A program made the position numbers and the translations under genes. The notes beneath the pieces are model-generated. The model had not been told where the DNA came from. It searched no databases and saw only the letters and a list, made by a program, of their open reading frames with translations. Positions 53,880 through 63,053 of a DNA stretch of 64,000 nucleotides are shown here, piece by piece. Location of the stretch: positions 637,594-701,593 of the forward strand of contig NZ_JH600070.1 of assembly GCF_000245015.1 (NCBI RefSeq), read 5' to 3'. The first letter of the stretch is position 1. Every line of letters begins with the position of its first letter. The stretch comes from Beggiatoa alba B18LD (GTDB lineage Bacteria; Pseudomonadota; Gammaproteobacteria; Beggiatoales; Beggiatoaceae).

Positions 53880-54416
53880 ATGATGAAGACGAAAACGGAA
53901 ATCGAACTAGAAGAACGTCTTAAAAAGCTTGAAGAAGAACAATCACGTCAAGAGTTTGAATTGCGTGATTTAGAAGAAATTACCCGTTTAGAAAACTCCC
54001 TTTCTGAAAATGAACCGCTTACAGTGACGCAATCAGCAACCGCAACACATGAAAAAATAGGCAAAGATGTAGAACGTTTAGAACACGACCTTGAGACTAT
54101 CAACCAAGTTGCTTTAGCAGAAATGCCAAGACCCTTGGCGCAAAAAAAAACGTCTGACCCCTTTGTCTTTGATGATAGTGCATTCACTTTAGAATTACCC
54201 GAAACTCAAGAAAATAAAGGTGCGGAAACAGGTTACATCATTTGTTTATTGTTTAATCAGAATAAACCTACCGAATGGGCAGAAGAAGGTGGCGGTGGAT
54301 GGCGTGAAGCAGGCAAAGGATTTTGCTATGCAACCATCGCACAAGCAAAAATACGTTTAGACGCATTACGCGCAAAATGGCCAGATTATCCCATTGAAAT
54401 GCGCAAACGTATATAA
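53880..54416 (+). CDS. Coiled-coil protein of unknown function
   Basis: From ATG 53880 (AAGGAAAAGA upstream) it encodes 178 residues; TTG 53811 and ATG 53820 are alternative starts in the same frame. Residues 5-75 are predicted coiled coil (ELEERLKKLEEEQSRQEFEL), a spacer follows, and the last 60 residues form a small domain with GYIICLLFNQNKPTEWAEE, a Gly-rich GGGGWREAGKGF turn, and a basic end. No family was recognised. The downstream glnS gene starts 300 bp later and has its own signals. The protein could be a cytoplasmic scaffold or adaptor; this is conjecture. Confidence 0.7.
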   Translation: MMKTKTEIELEERLKKLEEEQSRQEFELRDLEEITRLENSLSENEPLTVTQSATATHEKIGKDVERLEHDLETINQVALAEMPRPLAQKKTSDPFVFDDSAFTLELPETQENKGAETGYIICLLFNQNKPTEWAEEGGGGWREAGKGFCYATIAQAKIRLDALRAKWPDYPIEMRKRI

Positions 54417-54718
54417 CACCTTAAAATAGTTGCAAATATTGGTAGGAAATTTTGCATTAACACATCAATAAATTGATTCACACGTAGTTGACCTGCTTAC
54501 GTGTTCGCAAACAAACGCTATACCCCCCCGCAAAAAAGCTGATAAACCATTCAGCACCAACCTTATTTATGTCTAAGTTTTAATACCCATATTAATAACA
54601 AATGATACAACAAGCCTTGCCAAATAGACCCCAATGCTTGTAGATTGCCTGATAACGCGCAAAACCCCTACAATACGATTAACAACAATATTATTTTGTA
54701 TTTTTTTAAGGTTACGAT
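54417..54718. other. Intergenic region upstream of glnS
   Basis: About 300 bp without a convincing frame, hairpin or repeat copy. It contains a short C run (near 54524) and AT-rich DNA that probably includes the glnS promoter. Confidence 0.4.
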
Positions 54719-56461
54719 ATGACTGAAGCAGCCACAATGACACCCAACACCGCAAACACAGATAGCGTCGATAATATAGAAAAGAAACCCGCGCCGAATT
54801 TTATTCGTCATATCATCAATGAAGACATTCGGACAAATAAACACAATGGAAAAGTTGCAACCCGCTTTCCGCCCGAACCCAATGGCTACCTACATATTGG
54901 ACATGCAAAATCCATCTGCCTCAATTTTGGATTAGCCTTAGAATACAACGGCATTTGCTACATGCGTTTCGACGATACCAATCCCAGCAAAGAAGAAATG
55001 GAATATGTCGAAAGCATTAAACGTGATGTACATTGGTTAGGCTTTGATTGGGGTGAAGGCAACTTGCGCCACTCCTCCGATTACTTCGACCAACTTTACG
55101 ACTACGCAGTACAACTGATTAAACTGGGTAAAGCCTATGTTTGTAGCCTAAGCCCTGAAGAAATCCGCGCCTATCGTGGCACACTCACCGAAGTTGGCAA
55201 AGACAGCCCCTATCGTAACCGCTCTATTGAAGAAAACTTAGCCCTGTTCGAAAAAATGCGCTGTGGCGAATTTGAAGAAGGTCAGCAAGTGCTACGGGCG
55301 AAAATCAACATGCAATCGCCCAATATCAACATGCGCGACCCCGTCATTTATCGCATCAAAAAAATGTCCCACCACATGACAGGCGACAAATGGTGTATTT
55401 ATCCCATGTATGACTATACCCATTGCCTTTCCGACATGTTAGAAGGCATTACCCACTCAATTTGCACCTTAGAATTCGAAGACCACCGCCCCTTATACGA
55501 CTGGGTTTTAGACGAATTACAAACCCCTTGCCACCCACAACAAATTGAATTTGCCCGTTTATCACTCAATTACACCGTCATGAGTAAGCGCAAACTCAAT
55601 GAATTAGTGATGAATAACTACGTCAATGGCTGGAGCGACCCCCGTTTACCCACTATCAGCGGTTTACGTCGTCGTGGTTATACCCCTGCCGCCATTCGTG
55701 ATTTCTGCGAACGGATTGGCGTAACCAAATCCGATACCTGTATCGACATGGCATTATTAGAAACCTGCGTGCGCGAAGACCTCAACAATACCGCTCCCCG
55801 CGCTTTCTGCGTACAACGTCCCTTAAAACTCATCATTGATAACTATCCTGAAGGACAAGTCGAATACATGGAAGCCCCATGGTTAGCAGAAAAACCCGCG
55901 TTAGGTACACGTAAAATTCCATTTACCCGCGAGCTTATCATTGAACAAGAAGATTTTATGGAAAATCCGCCGAAAGGCTATTTCCGTTTGCAACCCAATG
56001 GCGAAGTCCGTCTGCGCTATGGTTATATTGTCAAATGTGTAAGCGTTGATAAAGACCCTACTACGGGCGAAGTGCTGGCAGTTCACTGCACCTATGACCC
56101 AGAAACCCGCCACGGTATGCCCCAAAGCAACCGCAAAGTCAAAGGCACAATTCACTGGTTATCTGCCACCCAATCGCTTCCTGTTGAAATACGCTTATAT
56201 GACCGCTTATTTAACGTTGCAGACCCAGACGGCGCAGGCGGAGACTATAAAGACCATTTAAACCCCGAGTCGATGGTGATTCTAACCAATAGTCGAGTTG
56301 AACCTGATTTAGCGACGGCAAAGCCTGAAGACCATTATCAATTTGAACGATTAGGCTATTTCTGTGTGGACGAATACGATAGTAAACCCACGCAATTAGT
56401 GCTTAATCGCACTGTCACCTTGCGCGATACATGGGCAAAGGTAGAAAAGAAAGGCGGTTAA
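54719..56461 (+). CDS. glnS: Glutaminyl-tRNA synthetase
   Basis: A 580-residue class I synthetase with the HIGH motif in [16 protein letters not shown] and the KMSKS-type motif in [28 protein letters not shown] identifies the GlxRS group, and the domain order with a C-terminal anticodon-binding beta barrel ([18 protein letters not shown]) is that of GlnRS rather than GluRS. It charges tRNA-Gln directly. The first 25 residues are a variable extension. AAGG lies eight bases before the ATG. A strong hairpin with a T run follows. Confidence 0.98.
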   Translation: MTEAATMTPNTANTDSVDNIEKKPAPNFIRHIINEDIRTNKHNGKVATRFPPEPNGYLHIGHAKSICLNFGLALEYNGICYMRFDDTNPSKEEMEYVESIKRDVHWLGFDWGEGNLRHSSDYFDQLYDYAVQLIKLGKAYVCSLSPEEIRAYRGTLTEVGKDSPYRNRSIEENLALFEKMRCGEFEEGQQVLRAKINMQSPNINMRDPVIYRIKKMSHHMTGDKWCIYPMYDYTHCLSDMLEGITHSICTLEFEDHRPLYDWVLDELQTPCHPQQIEFARLSLNYTVMSKRKLNELVMNNYVNGWSDPRLPTISGLRRRGYTPAAIRDFCERIGVTKSDTCIDMALLETCVREDLNNTAPRAFCVQRPLKLIIDNYPEGQVEYMEAPWLAEKPALGTRKIPFTRELIIEQEDFMENPPKGYFRLQPNGEVRLRYGYIVKCVSVDKDPTTGEVLAVHCTYDPETRHGMPQSNRKVKGTIHWLSATQSLPVEIRLYDRLFNVADPDGAGGDYKDHLNPESMVILTNSRVEPDLATAKPEDHYQFERLGYFCVDEYDSKPTQLVLNRTVTLRDTWAKVEKKGG

Positions 56462-56470
56462 ATGTTGTAG

Positions 56471-56496
56471 GGTGGAATAGCGAAGCGTATTCCACC
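56471..56496. repeat. GGTGGAATA hairpin repeat, copy 2
   Basis: GGTGGAATAGC-GAA-GCG-TATTCCACC, ten bases past the glnS stop. It is the same family as the hairpins at 15835 and 56542. Confidence 0.7.
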
Positions 56497-56536
56497 TTGA
56501 AATTCTGCAAAAACTGAGCAAAAACAGATTATAAAT

Positions 56537-56578
56537 CGTATGGTGGAATACGCTTCGCTATTCCACCATACGTTTTTT
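56537..56578 (+). terminator. GGTGGAATA hairpin repeat, copy 3, probable glnS terminator
   Basis: The repeat (56542-56567) is extended by CGTAT and ATACG arms and followed by TTTTTT, giving a long stem with a T run. It therefore looks like a factor-independent terminator made from the repeat. Confidence 0.7.
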
Positions 56579-56606
56579 AGTTGAAAAATTCTAAAAGGTT
56601 TTCGCC

Positions 56607-56842
56607 ACTCGCCGAACTAGCGTTACCTGAGTTCAGCGAGTTTCTTTTAAAAAGACAACAGCTTATCTGAATCAGAATTCACAGAATTTAAAATCCTTAA
56701 ACCAAAAAATTAAGGTGAATCATGCTTTTTAATTCTGCTAATTCTGAAAATTCTGTGAATTCTGATTCAGACAAAAAACCTGCTAGGGTTTAAAAATCTA
56801 GCAGGTCTTTGTTTTTTTATAAAACTCGCAGAACTCAAGTTA
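56607..56842. repeat. MITE-like element with a neighbouring relic end (copy G)
   Basis: An isolated end-like CTCGCCGAACTAGCGTTA (56607-56624) directly precedes ACCTGAGTTCAGCGAG, the left end of a shortened element. That element has the TTTCTTTTAAAAAGACAAC arm, the core of AATTCTG-type units, the CCTGCTAGG palindrome, and the right end CTCGCAGAACTCAAGTT. The right end contains the stop codon of the neighbouring heptosyltransferase gene. Confidence 0.8.
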
Positions 56843-57920
56843 AAAACGTAACAATCGCCTGAATCACGGTTGCAGGTTCTAAGGTTTGTAAACAACGGCT
56901 ATCACTGTCTCGATGACGGTCACAGCCTTCTTGATGACAAGGCACACAATCCCCCGCACCTTGAATTAAAAATACATTCCCGCAACGTTGCGACCCTTGC
57001 TTTAAAAATGGAGGACTATCTGCTTGATAATCTGAGGGATATGGCGACCATTTAACAGGGTTAGTCGGGCCATATAATGCTACTGTTGGCACACCCACCG
57101 CCGCCGCTAAATGAGTGACTGCAGTATCAGGACCGATATAAATTTTTGCATGATTTAATAAAGTCGCTACTTCAGAAAATTGTAATTGTCCTGCTAGATT
57201 AACAACAGAATCAGGCATTTTTTGCATAGCTTCGCTTAAATACTTTAATTCTGTTTCCCCACCCCCGCCCGTCAAAATAATTTTTAATCCTCGCTGATGT
57301 AAATAATGGGCAATATTCGCCCAACCTGCCAATGTCCAGCGTTTATAACGCCACATCGGCAGTAGGTGCAAAACAGCGTAAGGTGTTTTTTGCCATGCAA
57401 AAGGTAAACAAGTGGATAATTGAGCAATATCAGTCGGTAAACTGGGGGCGACAACGGCTGAATAACGTGGAATGGCTAATACATCGGCAAGGCGTAAATT
57501 TTGCGTGACTGTGTGCGTATTTTCATCATCCAATTCTGTCCAGCCTTGCAATATCCAACGTTTCCATGCTGATTTTTTATCTAAAGGAGGAACAATCGAA
57601 ACCCGCTGAGGTGCTGCCAGCCAACTGTAAAAAACGGGTCTATCTCCTGCTAAGGTTGAGACAGCTAAATCATAACGGCGGAAAAGTCGTGCAAGTAAGG
57701 CGAGATGCTCGCGCCAGTGGGGACGCTCTGCAATTGTTAATAAGTGTTGATAATCAGGATTCCCTTTTAAAATTCCCTCTTTGCCCTTAAACACAAGGAC
57801 ATCAATTTGTGCATCAGGGTAAGCACGGCGCAAGGAACGCAATAAGGGGGTAATTAGTAATACATCGCCAATTTGGCGCGTGGCGATTAATAAAATTTTC
57901 TGTGCAGGAAATTTCATCAT
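56835..57920 (-). CDS. Glycosyltransferase family 9, heptosyltransferase-like (WaaQ-type)
   Basis: A 361-residue ADP-heptose:LPS heptosyltransferase-like protein. It has the GT9 start KILLIATRQIGDVLLITPLL, and the C-terminal donor site KIYIGPDTAVTHLAAAVGVPTVALYGPTNP, which is the family's strongest motif (parts IGPDTAVTHLAAA and ALYGPTNPVKW). Such enzymes add heptose to the lipopolysaccharide core, and the GxCxPC-like tail (GDCVPCHQEGCDR) is of the WaaQ/RfaQ kind. The last codons lie in the inverted end of repeat copy G, which supplies the stop codon, so the original C-terminus may have been changed. It is divergent from the next gene. Confidence 0.92.
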   Translation of the reverse strand: MMKFPAQKILLIATRQIGDVLLITPLLRSLRRAYPDAQIDVLVFKGKEGILKGNPDYQHLLTIAERPHWREHLALLARLFRRYDLAVSTLAGDRPVFYSWLAAPQRVSIVPPLDKKSAWKRWILQGWTELDDENTHTVTQNLRLADVLAIPRYSAVVAPSLPTDIAQLSTCLPFAWQKTPYAVLHLLPMWRYKRWTLAGWANIAHYLHQRGLKIILTGGGGETELKYLSEAMQKMPDSVVNLAGQLQFSEVATLLNHAKIYIGPDTAVTHLAAAVGVPTVALYGPTNPVKWSPYPSDYQADSPPFLKQGSQRCGNVFLIQGAGDCVPCHQEGCDRHRDSDSRCLQTLEPATVIQAIVTFLT

Positions 57921-57941
57921 ACAAACATTGAGGGGAAAAAA

Positions 57942-58601
57942 ATGAAACCTCTTATATCACAATTGGCTTTTTGTTTATGCCTTTTTCTCAATCAACAAGT
58001 ACAAGCAGATTGTTTACCCGTTACAGTGCCACCAGCACTGACAAGCCTTTCTTGCCAATCTTTTATGGATGAAGAAAATTGTCAACAGCTTTGTGTGATT
58101 CGAACCGAACAAGAATCGCATTGGTTTCTTTTCAGTCCACAAGCCTACACCCGCACGTTAACTGTGCCTGCTTCTTTTTATGGGGTGAGTGATTTTAAAA
58201 TTTCGCCTACAGGGGAATGGTTAGCCGTTGCGTCTTCAGGGGAAGGACACCCCGCCATTGATGTTTTTCTGCTCGCGCCATTATTGGTAGAACCGATTGA
58301 GGGGCAAACGGTAGAAGCGCGTTATAGCATTAATCCTTATCCGGGTAGTATTGATTTAGAACGTTGGGAAAATGCAAATACGTTATTGATTAATACTGAC
58401 CGTTGGTTGCCTTATAATACACCGTTATTTCAAGAAAAATTTGCTACTTTCGCGCTTAATGTCACAACAGGGAATTATCACACTGACGATAAAACGTTGA
58501 CTGACCCTGTGCAATATTACACAGAACAATTGAAAAGGCTCACGGATGATTGGGAAAAACAGGAAGCACGTCGAGCTTTAGAAAAGATAAAAGAAAAGTG
58601 A
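57942..58601 (+). CDS. Secreted protein of unknown function
   Basis: A 219-residue protein with a signal peptide ending at VQA (about residue 22) and GAGGGG six bases before the ATG. Four cysteines occur near the start (in ADCLPV, LSCQS, ENCQQLCV), suggesting disulfides. The central part has strands such as DFKISPTGEWLAVASSGEG, resembling a beta-propeller blade. The end is a basic helix. No family was recognised. It is alone on its strand between the heptosyltransferase and the MarR regulator, and repeat copy H lies just behind it. Confidence 0.7.
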   Translation: MKPLISQLAFCLCLFLNQQVQADCLPVTVPPALTSLSCQSFMDEENCQQLCVIRTEQESHWFLFSPQAYTRTLTVPASFYGVSDFKISPTGEWLAVASSGEGHPAIDVFLLAPLLVEPIEGQTVEARYSINPYPGSIDLERWENANTLLINTDRWLPYNTPLFQEKFATFALNVTTGNYHTDDKTLTDPVQYYTEQLKRLTDDWEKQEARRALEKIKEK

Positions 58602-58616
58602 GAAAGCGGTATGAAC

Positions 58617-58702
58617 TTGTCTGAATCAGGATTTTCAGGATTTAAAACCCTCACATAAAAACCCAGTGCGGATGAATCTTGTAAATCCTGTTTCAGGCAA
58701 TT
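58617..58702. repeat. Palindromic repeat, short core fragment (copy H)
   Basis: TTGTCTGAATCAGGATTTTC on the left and TAAATCCTGTTTCAGGCAA on the right pair around a short middle. Outer ends are missing. It lies between two convergent genes and may also act as a terminator. Confidence 0.7.
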
Positions 58703-58735
58703 AAGGCTATTTTTCAAAACTCAAAGTCAATTCAA

Positions 58736-59206
58736 CTAATTAAAAAAGGTTCTCAGTTGTCTTAAATGTTGAATCAGCACTTTTTGTTCAGGGAGGCTTT
58801 GTTTTTCGAAAAATTGTTTTAAATAAGCGATATGTGCAGGAAATACTTTTTCGAAAACTGTCACGCCTTCGGGGGTTAAGATGGCATATAAGGTACGGCG
58901 GTCGGTTGTTCCTGCAACCCGTTTGACTAATCCTTTTTGTTCTAAGCGGTCGACAACACCCGTTAACGTGCCTTTTGTAATCAGCGTTTTTTCCCCTAAT
59001 TCTTTAAAAGTCATGCCTTCTGTGTTGCCTAAAGTGGCAATAATATCAAATTGTGCAGGGGTTAAATCAAATTCGGCAATATGTTTCGCTGCACAACTGT
59101 TAATTGCTTGGTAGGTAAAAACAAGCTCGCGCATTACGTCTAAAAATCGCTCGCTTGCTGCCATTTTACTGGTGTAAGGGGGTTGTGTCGTGTCATTGTT
59201 TTTCAT
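58736..59206 (-). CDS. MarR-family transcriptional regulator
   Basis: A 156-residue regulator with the MarR winged helix at about residues 45-115 (LTPAQFDIIATLGNTEGMTFKE, split into LTPAQFDIIATLG and MTFKELGEKTLITKGTLTGV) and a wing with DRLEQKGLVKRV and TDRRTLYAILTPEG. Dimerising helices lie at both ends. MarR proteins usually repress neighbouring genes and respond to small aromatic ligands or oxidants; the target is unknown here. A convergent secreted-protein gene is on one side and a CorC-type gene about 100 bp upstream on the same strand. Confidence 0.94.
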   Translation of the reverse strand: MKNNDTTQPPYTSKMAASERFLDVMRELVFTYQAINSCAAKHIAEFDLTPAQFDIIATLGNTEGMTFKELGEKTLITKGTLTGVVDRLEQKGLVKRVAGTTDRRTLYAILTPEGVTVFEKVFPAHIAYLKQFFEKQSLPEQKVLIQHLRQLRTFFN

Positions 59207-59311
59207 GATAGTTCTAATTAAAACTGTACTTGGTTAATATAATACCTTAACATGAATTTTAAATTTCGCAAGTATTCAGTTTATTGGCAAACAGGGACAC
59301 GTATCTTTTAT

Positions 59312-60601
59312 TTAAGGGGTTGGATGTTTTGTGGTTGTGTGCAGTAATGGATAAACTTTTACCGTTTTAATAACGTTGTTCGTAACTTGTACAACTTCTA
59401 TTGCATGTCCTTCTAGGCGTAAACTAGTACCTGGTTCGGGGAAAATTTCGAGATAATCGAGAATAAGACCATTTAAGGTTTTCGCGCCTGTTGTGGGTAA
59501 ATGCCATTGTAACGCACGATTTAATTCGCGAATGCTGGTACTGCCATCAACCAGATAACTGCCGTCATCTTGGGGATGGACAGAGGGGCTTAGGCTATAA
59601 GCAGCAGGGTTAGTATTAAATTCGCCGACAATTTCTTCTAGGATGTCATCTATTGTGACAAGTCCTTGAATATCACCATATTCATTGACAACTAAACCGA
59701 CTTGTTGACGGTGATGTTGGAAGTTTAACAGTTGGGTATTTAAGGGAGTGCCATCAGGGATAAAGTAAACATCGCGGGCAATTTTTTCTAAACTTTCTTT
59801 AGTTAATTCTTTATTTCTAAAAAGTCTGACGACGGTGCGGATATGTACAACACCGAAAACATTGTCAATGCTTTCTCGATATAGCGGTAAGTGGGTATGT
59901 TGAATATTGCTTAATTGTTCTATGAGTACGTCGATGGGGTCGTCTAAATCGATGCCAACGATTTCATGACGAGGTACCATAATATCTTCTACGCTGGCTT
60001 TTTCTAAATCGAGAATGCTTAAAAGCATTTGTTGATGGCGTTTTGGAATAATGCCTTCTGCTTCGTGGACAACTGTGCGTAGTTCTTCACGACTTAGGCG
60101 ATAGTTGTTTTTATCTGTGGTTGGGAAGCCAAAAAAAGCGAGTATGGCGTTACCAATCATGTTGGTTGCCCATACGAGCGGATAGAGTAATGTGAGTAAG
60201 GGTTTTATCAGGAGAGAGGTAGGAAAAGCAATCCGTTCAGGATAAGTCGCTGCGAGGGTTTTAGGGGTCACTTCGCCAAAGATAAGGATAATAATGGTTA
60301 AGACAGAGGCAGCAATTGGAATACCTGCTTCTCCCATTAATTCAATGGCAATCACGGTGGCAATGGAGGAGGCGAAAGTATTGACAAAGTTATTTCCCAG
60401 TAGAATAACCCCAATAAGGCGGTCAGGACGTTCTAGTAGGGTTTGCACACGTTGCGCACCACGATGATTTTTCGCTGCTAAATGGCGTAACCGATAGCGA
60501 TTAATCGCCATCATGCTGGTCTCTGAACCTGAGAAAAAGGCAGAGAATAGAATTAGTAAAGCTAGCGTGCCGAACAATACACTGAGCGGTATATCAGTCA
60601 A
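59312..60601 (-). CDS. HlyC/CorC-family transporter (CNNM and CBS domains)
   Basis: A 429-residue membrane protein. An N-terminal CNNM domain with four helices is at about 1-190 (LILFSAFFSGSETSMMAINRYR, LLGNNFVNTFASSIATV). Two CBS domains follow (about 205-330: VEDIMVPRHEIVGIDLDD, IQGLVTIDDILEEIVGEF) and a C-terminal CorC/HlyC domain (YLVDGSTSIRELNRAL). This is the YfjD/YtfL group, thought to move divalent cations such as magnesium. The start is TTG 60601, because no ATG precedes the first helix, with AAGGA about ten bases upstream. Upstream of the MarR gene in the same direction. Confidence 0.92.
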   Translation of the reverse strand: MTDIPLSVLFGTLALLILFSAFFSGSETSMMAINRYRLRHLAAKNHRGAQRVQTLLERPDRLIGVILLGNNFVNTFASSIATVIAIELMGEAGIPIAASVLTIIILIFGEVTPKTLAATYPERIAFPTSLLIKPLLTLLYPLVWATNMIGNAILAFFGFPTTDKNNYRLSREELRTVVHEAEGIIPKRHQQMLLSILDLEKASVEDIMVPRHEIVGIDLDDPIDVLIEQLSNIQHTHLPLYRESIDNVFGVVHIRTVVRLFRNKELTKESLEKIARDVYFIPDGTPLNTQLLNFQHHRQQVGLVVNEYGDIQGLVTIDDILEEIVGEFNTNPAAYSLSPSVHPQDDGSYLVDGSTSIRELNRALQWHLPTTGAKTLNGLILDYLEIFPEPGTSLRLEGHAIEVVQVTNNVIKTVKVYPLLHTTTKHPTP

Positions 60602-60725
60602 GGAGTCTAAATCCTTATTGTGATGAAAGAGTGGTTATTTTAGCATTTTTTTATGACAGAGATAAAAGACATGATTTATAGGAATTATATAAAATATTTC
60701 TCTGTTTATTCAGCTATTTTTTTAT

Positions 60726-60748
60726 TATCCCTCATTTTTTGAGGGATA
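60726..60748. terminator. Hairpin downstream of pyrD
   Basis: TATCCCTCA and TGAGGGATA pair perfectly around a 5-nt T loop, 22 bases past the pyrD stop. The expected T run is not on the pyrD side, so termination is uncertain. Confidence 0.4.
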
Positions 60749-60769
60749 GATACTCGCCTTATTTCTGTT

Positions 60770-61783
60770 TTAACACGCAGAGATAACTTCTTGTACTAAG
60801 CCTGCCCCTTCATAAATCAATCCTGTGTACAGTTGTACCAGTTGTGCACCTGCTTGTAATTTTGCTTGTGCATCTTCGGCAGACATAATGCCACCTGCGG
60901 CAATAATTGGGATTTTATCTTGTAGTAAACGGTGTAATTCTGCAACGACGGCTGTTGCGCGTTGTGTGAGCGGTTGCCCACTCAAGCCCCCTGTTTCTAT
61001 TGCGTGTTTTAAGCCTGTTACGGCTTGACGGTCTAGGGTGGTATTGGTTGCAATCACGCCATCAATTTGATGTTTTAGTAGTTTTTCGGCAATGGCTTGT
61101 AGTTCTTCTGTATTTAAATCAGGCGCGATTTTGACAACTAAAGGGACGTATTTATGCTGACTATTGGCTAATTCGCATTGTGCTTGTTTTAATGCATTGA
61201 GTAAGCGGTCAAGTTCGTCACCATGTTGAAGTTGACGCAAATTAGCGGTATTTGGGGAAGAGATGTTGACCGTAATATAGCTCGCATGTGCATAAACTTT
61301 GTGCAAACAATAAAGGTAGTCATCAACCGCATTTTCTATAGGAGTCGTTGCATTTTTTCCGATATTAATCCCAAGAATACCGCGATATTGCGCACGAGCA
61401 ACATGAGTGAGTAAGGCATCAACACCAGCATTATTAAATCCTAAGCGATTAATCAGTGCGCGAGCAGGTGGTAAGCGAAATAAGCGCGGTTGTGGATTGC
61501 CTGCTTGTGGGCGTGGGGTAATCGTGCCGATTTCGATAAAGCCAAAGCCTAAACTGGCAAGTCCATCAATATATTCGCCATTTTTATCTAATCCCGCTGC
61601 TAATCCAACGGGGTTGGGAAAAGTTAAGCCCATCACTTGGCGCGGTTTTGTTGGGGGAGTTGAGAAAATGAGGCGGTTGAGTTTTAGATGATGGAGGCGT
61701 TGCAGGGTAGAGAGGGTGAAATGATGGGCGGTTTCTGGTGCGAGTTGGAATAGTAAGGGACGAATTAAGGGATAAAGGTGCAT
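60770..61783 (-). CDS. pyrD: Dihydroorotate dehydrogenase (quinone)
   Basis: A 337-residue class 2 dihydroorotate dehydrogenase. It has the N-terminal membrane-associating helix ([18 protein letters not shown]), [21 protein letters not shown], the catalytic Ser region [27 protein letters not shown], and the FMN phosphate site [19 protein letters not shown]. It passes electrons from dihydroorotate to the quinone pool in pyrimidine synthesis. It lies about 20 bp downstream of the response regulator-kinase gene on the same strand but a functional link is not expected. Confidence 0.97.
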   Translation of the reverse strand: MHLYPLIRPLLFQLAPETAHHFTLSTLQRLHHLKLNRLIFSTPPTKPRQVMGLTFPNPVGLAAGLDKNGEYIDGLASLGFGFIEIGTITPRPQAGNPQPRLFRLPPARALINRLGFNNAGVDALLTHVARAQYRGILGINIGKNATTPIENAVDDYLYCLHKVYAHASYITVNISSPNTANLRQLQHGDELDRLLNALKQAQCELANSQHKYVPLVVKIAPDLNTEELQAIAEKLLKHQIDGVIATNTTLDRQAVTGLKHAIETGGLSGQPLTQRATAVVAELHRLLQDKIPIIAAGGIMSAEDAQAKLQAGAQLVQLYTGLIYEGAGLVQEVISAC

Positions 61784-61804
61784 GGATTTTAGTAAAAAAT
61801 ATTG

Positions 61805-62908
61805 TTAATGAATGGTTTCACTGAATAGTGGCAAGGTAAAGTAGAAGAGACAGCCATCACCGATTTGGCTTTCAATACCGACATTACCATTTAATTTAGA
61901 AATGATTTGTTGCACGATAGATAATCCTAAGCCATGCCCTGTATGGTCGCCATTAGATAGACGTGCAAAGGGAATAAATAATTTTTTTTGGTCTTCCAGA
62001 CTGAGACCTTGCCCGTTGTCTTTGACTGAAAACTTAACGTAGTTATTTTGAATATTGGCGGTAATAATCAGATGTGGCGGACGACCACTGTATTTTAAGC
62101 CATTAATTAAATAATTTGCCCAGACTTCTTCTATCCACGGCGCGTAACCCATTGCTAATGGAAACTCTTTTGGATATTCAATAATTCCTTGATATTCTTT
62201 ACGAATATACTCCACCCGATGTAATACACTTTGTAGGATTCCGCTCATATCCAGCGGTAAACAAATCACTTCTTGATTACTAGAAACACCTGCTAGCATT
62301 AACAAAGCTAAGATAATTTCATTCATTTGTTTAGCAGATTGCTCAATTAAATGAATATTTTCAATATCATCCGCATCAACAACATTACTTTCTTGAAATT
62401 TTTCTTTTAAAACATCAATTAAACCGAGAACACCCGCTAAGGGGGCTTTTAAATCGTGGGCAACGGTACGCGCGAAGGCTTCGGCTTCTAAATTACGTTT
62501 TTCTAATTGTTGCTGAAGACGAATAACGCTGAGATGGGTATTGATGCGGGCTAAAAGTTCGGCATGTTGGAAAGGTTTCGTAATATAATCCGCAGCCCCT
62601 AGTTCAAATCCTTTAATTTTTTCATTTAAGTCAGTTAATGCAGTCATAAAAATAATAGGAATATTTTTAGTTTCTTCAGCTTGCTTTAATTGTTGACAGG
62701 TTTCAAACCCATTTAAACCAGGCATCATAATATCTAATAAAATTAAATCAGGCTTTGCATATTGAGCCGTTTTAATACCTTGTTCACCATCCCGCGCAAT
62801 TAATACTTTAAAGCCCGCATCTGTTAAAAAACTTAGCAACAATTTAATGTTATCTAAAAAATCGTCAATAATTAACAAGGAACTTTTGGAATTGATATCT
62901 GTATTCAT
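61805..62908 (-). CDS. Response regulator-histidine kinase (REC-HisKA-HATPase)
   Basis: A 367-residue soluble protein. The receiver domain (residues 8-125) has the phosphoacceptor Asp59 in LILLDIMMPGLNG and KPFQHAEL. A short coiled coil leads to a HisKA helix with the phospho-His151 in AHDLKAPLAGVLG, and a HATPase domain with VKDNGQGLS and GHGLGLSIVQQI. It has no membrane helices. Proteins of this type relay signals from another kinase. The N box is atypical (ANYLINGLKYSG). The start is a clear ATG 62908. It is followed after 21 bp by pyrD. Confidence 0.93.
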   Translation of the reverse strand: MNTDINSKSSLLIIDDFLDNIKLLLSFLTDAGFKVLIARDGEQGIKTAQYAKPDLILLDIMMPGLNGFETCQQLKQAEETKNIPIIFMTALTDLNEKIKGFELGAADYITKPFQHAELLARINTHLSVIRLQQQLEKRNLEAEAFARTVAHDLKAPLAGVLGLIDVLKEKFQESNVVDADDIENIHLIEQSAKQMNEIILALLMLAGVSSNQEVICLPLDMSGILQSVLHRVEYIRKEYQGIIEYPKEFPLAMGYAPWIEEVWANYLINGLKYSGRPPHLIITANIQNNYVKFSVKDNGQGLSLEDQKKLFIPFARLSNGDHTGHGLGLSIVQQIISKLNGNVGIESQIGDGCLFYFTLPLFSETIH

Positions 62909-63053
62909 AATCTATTTTGATTTTTATCAAAAACACAGGATTGTTTTAATAGGAACGAGTCATCTTAACAATGATAGATGTGCTTAAACAATAGGTGAAA
63001 TCGTTCTCACACACGATTTAGATAACTCAATAAACGTCGTTTTATCCACCGAC

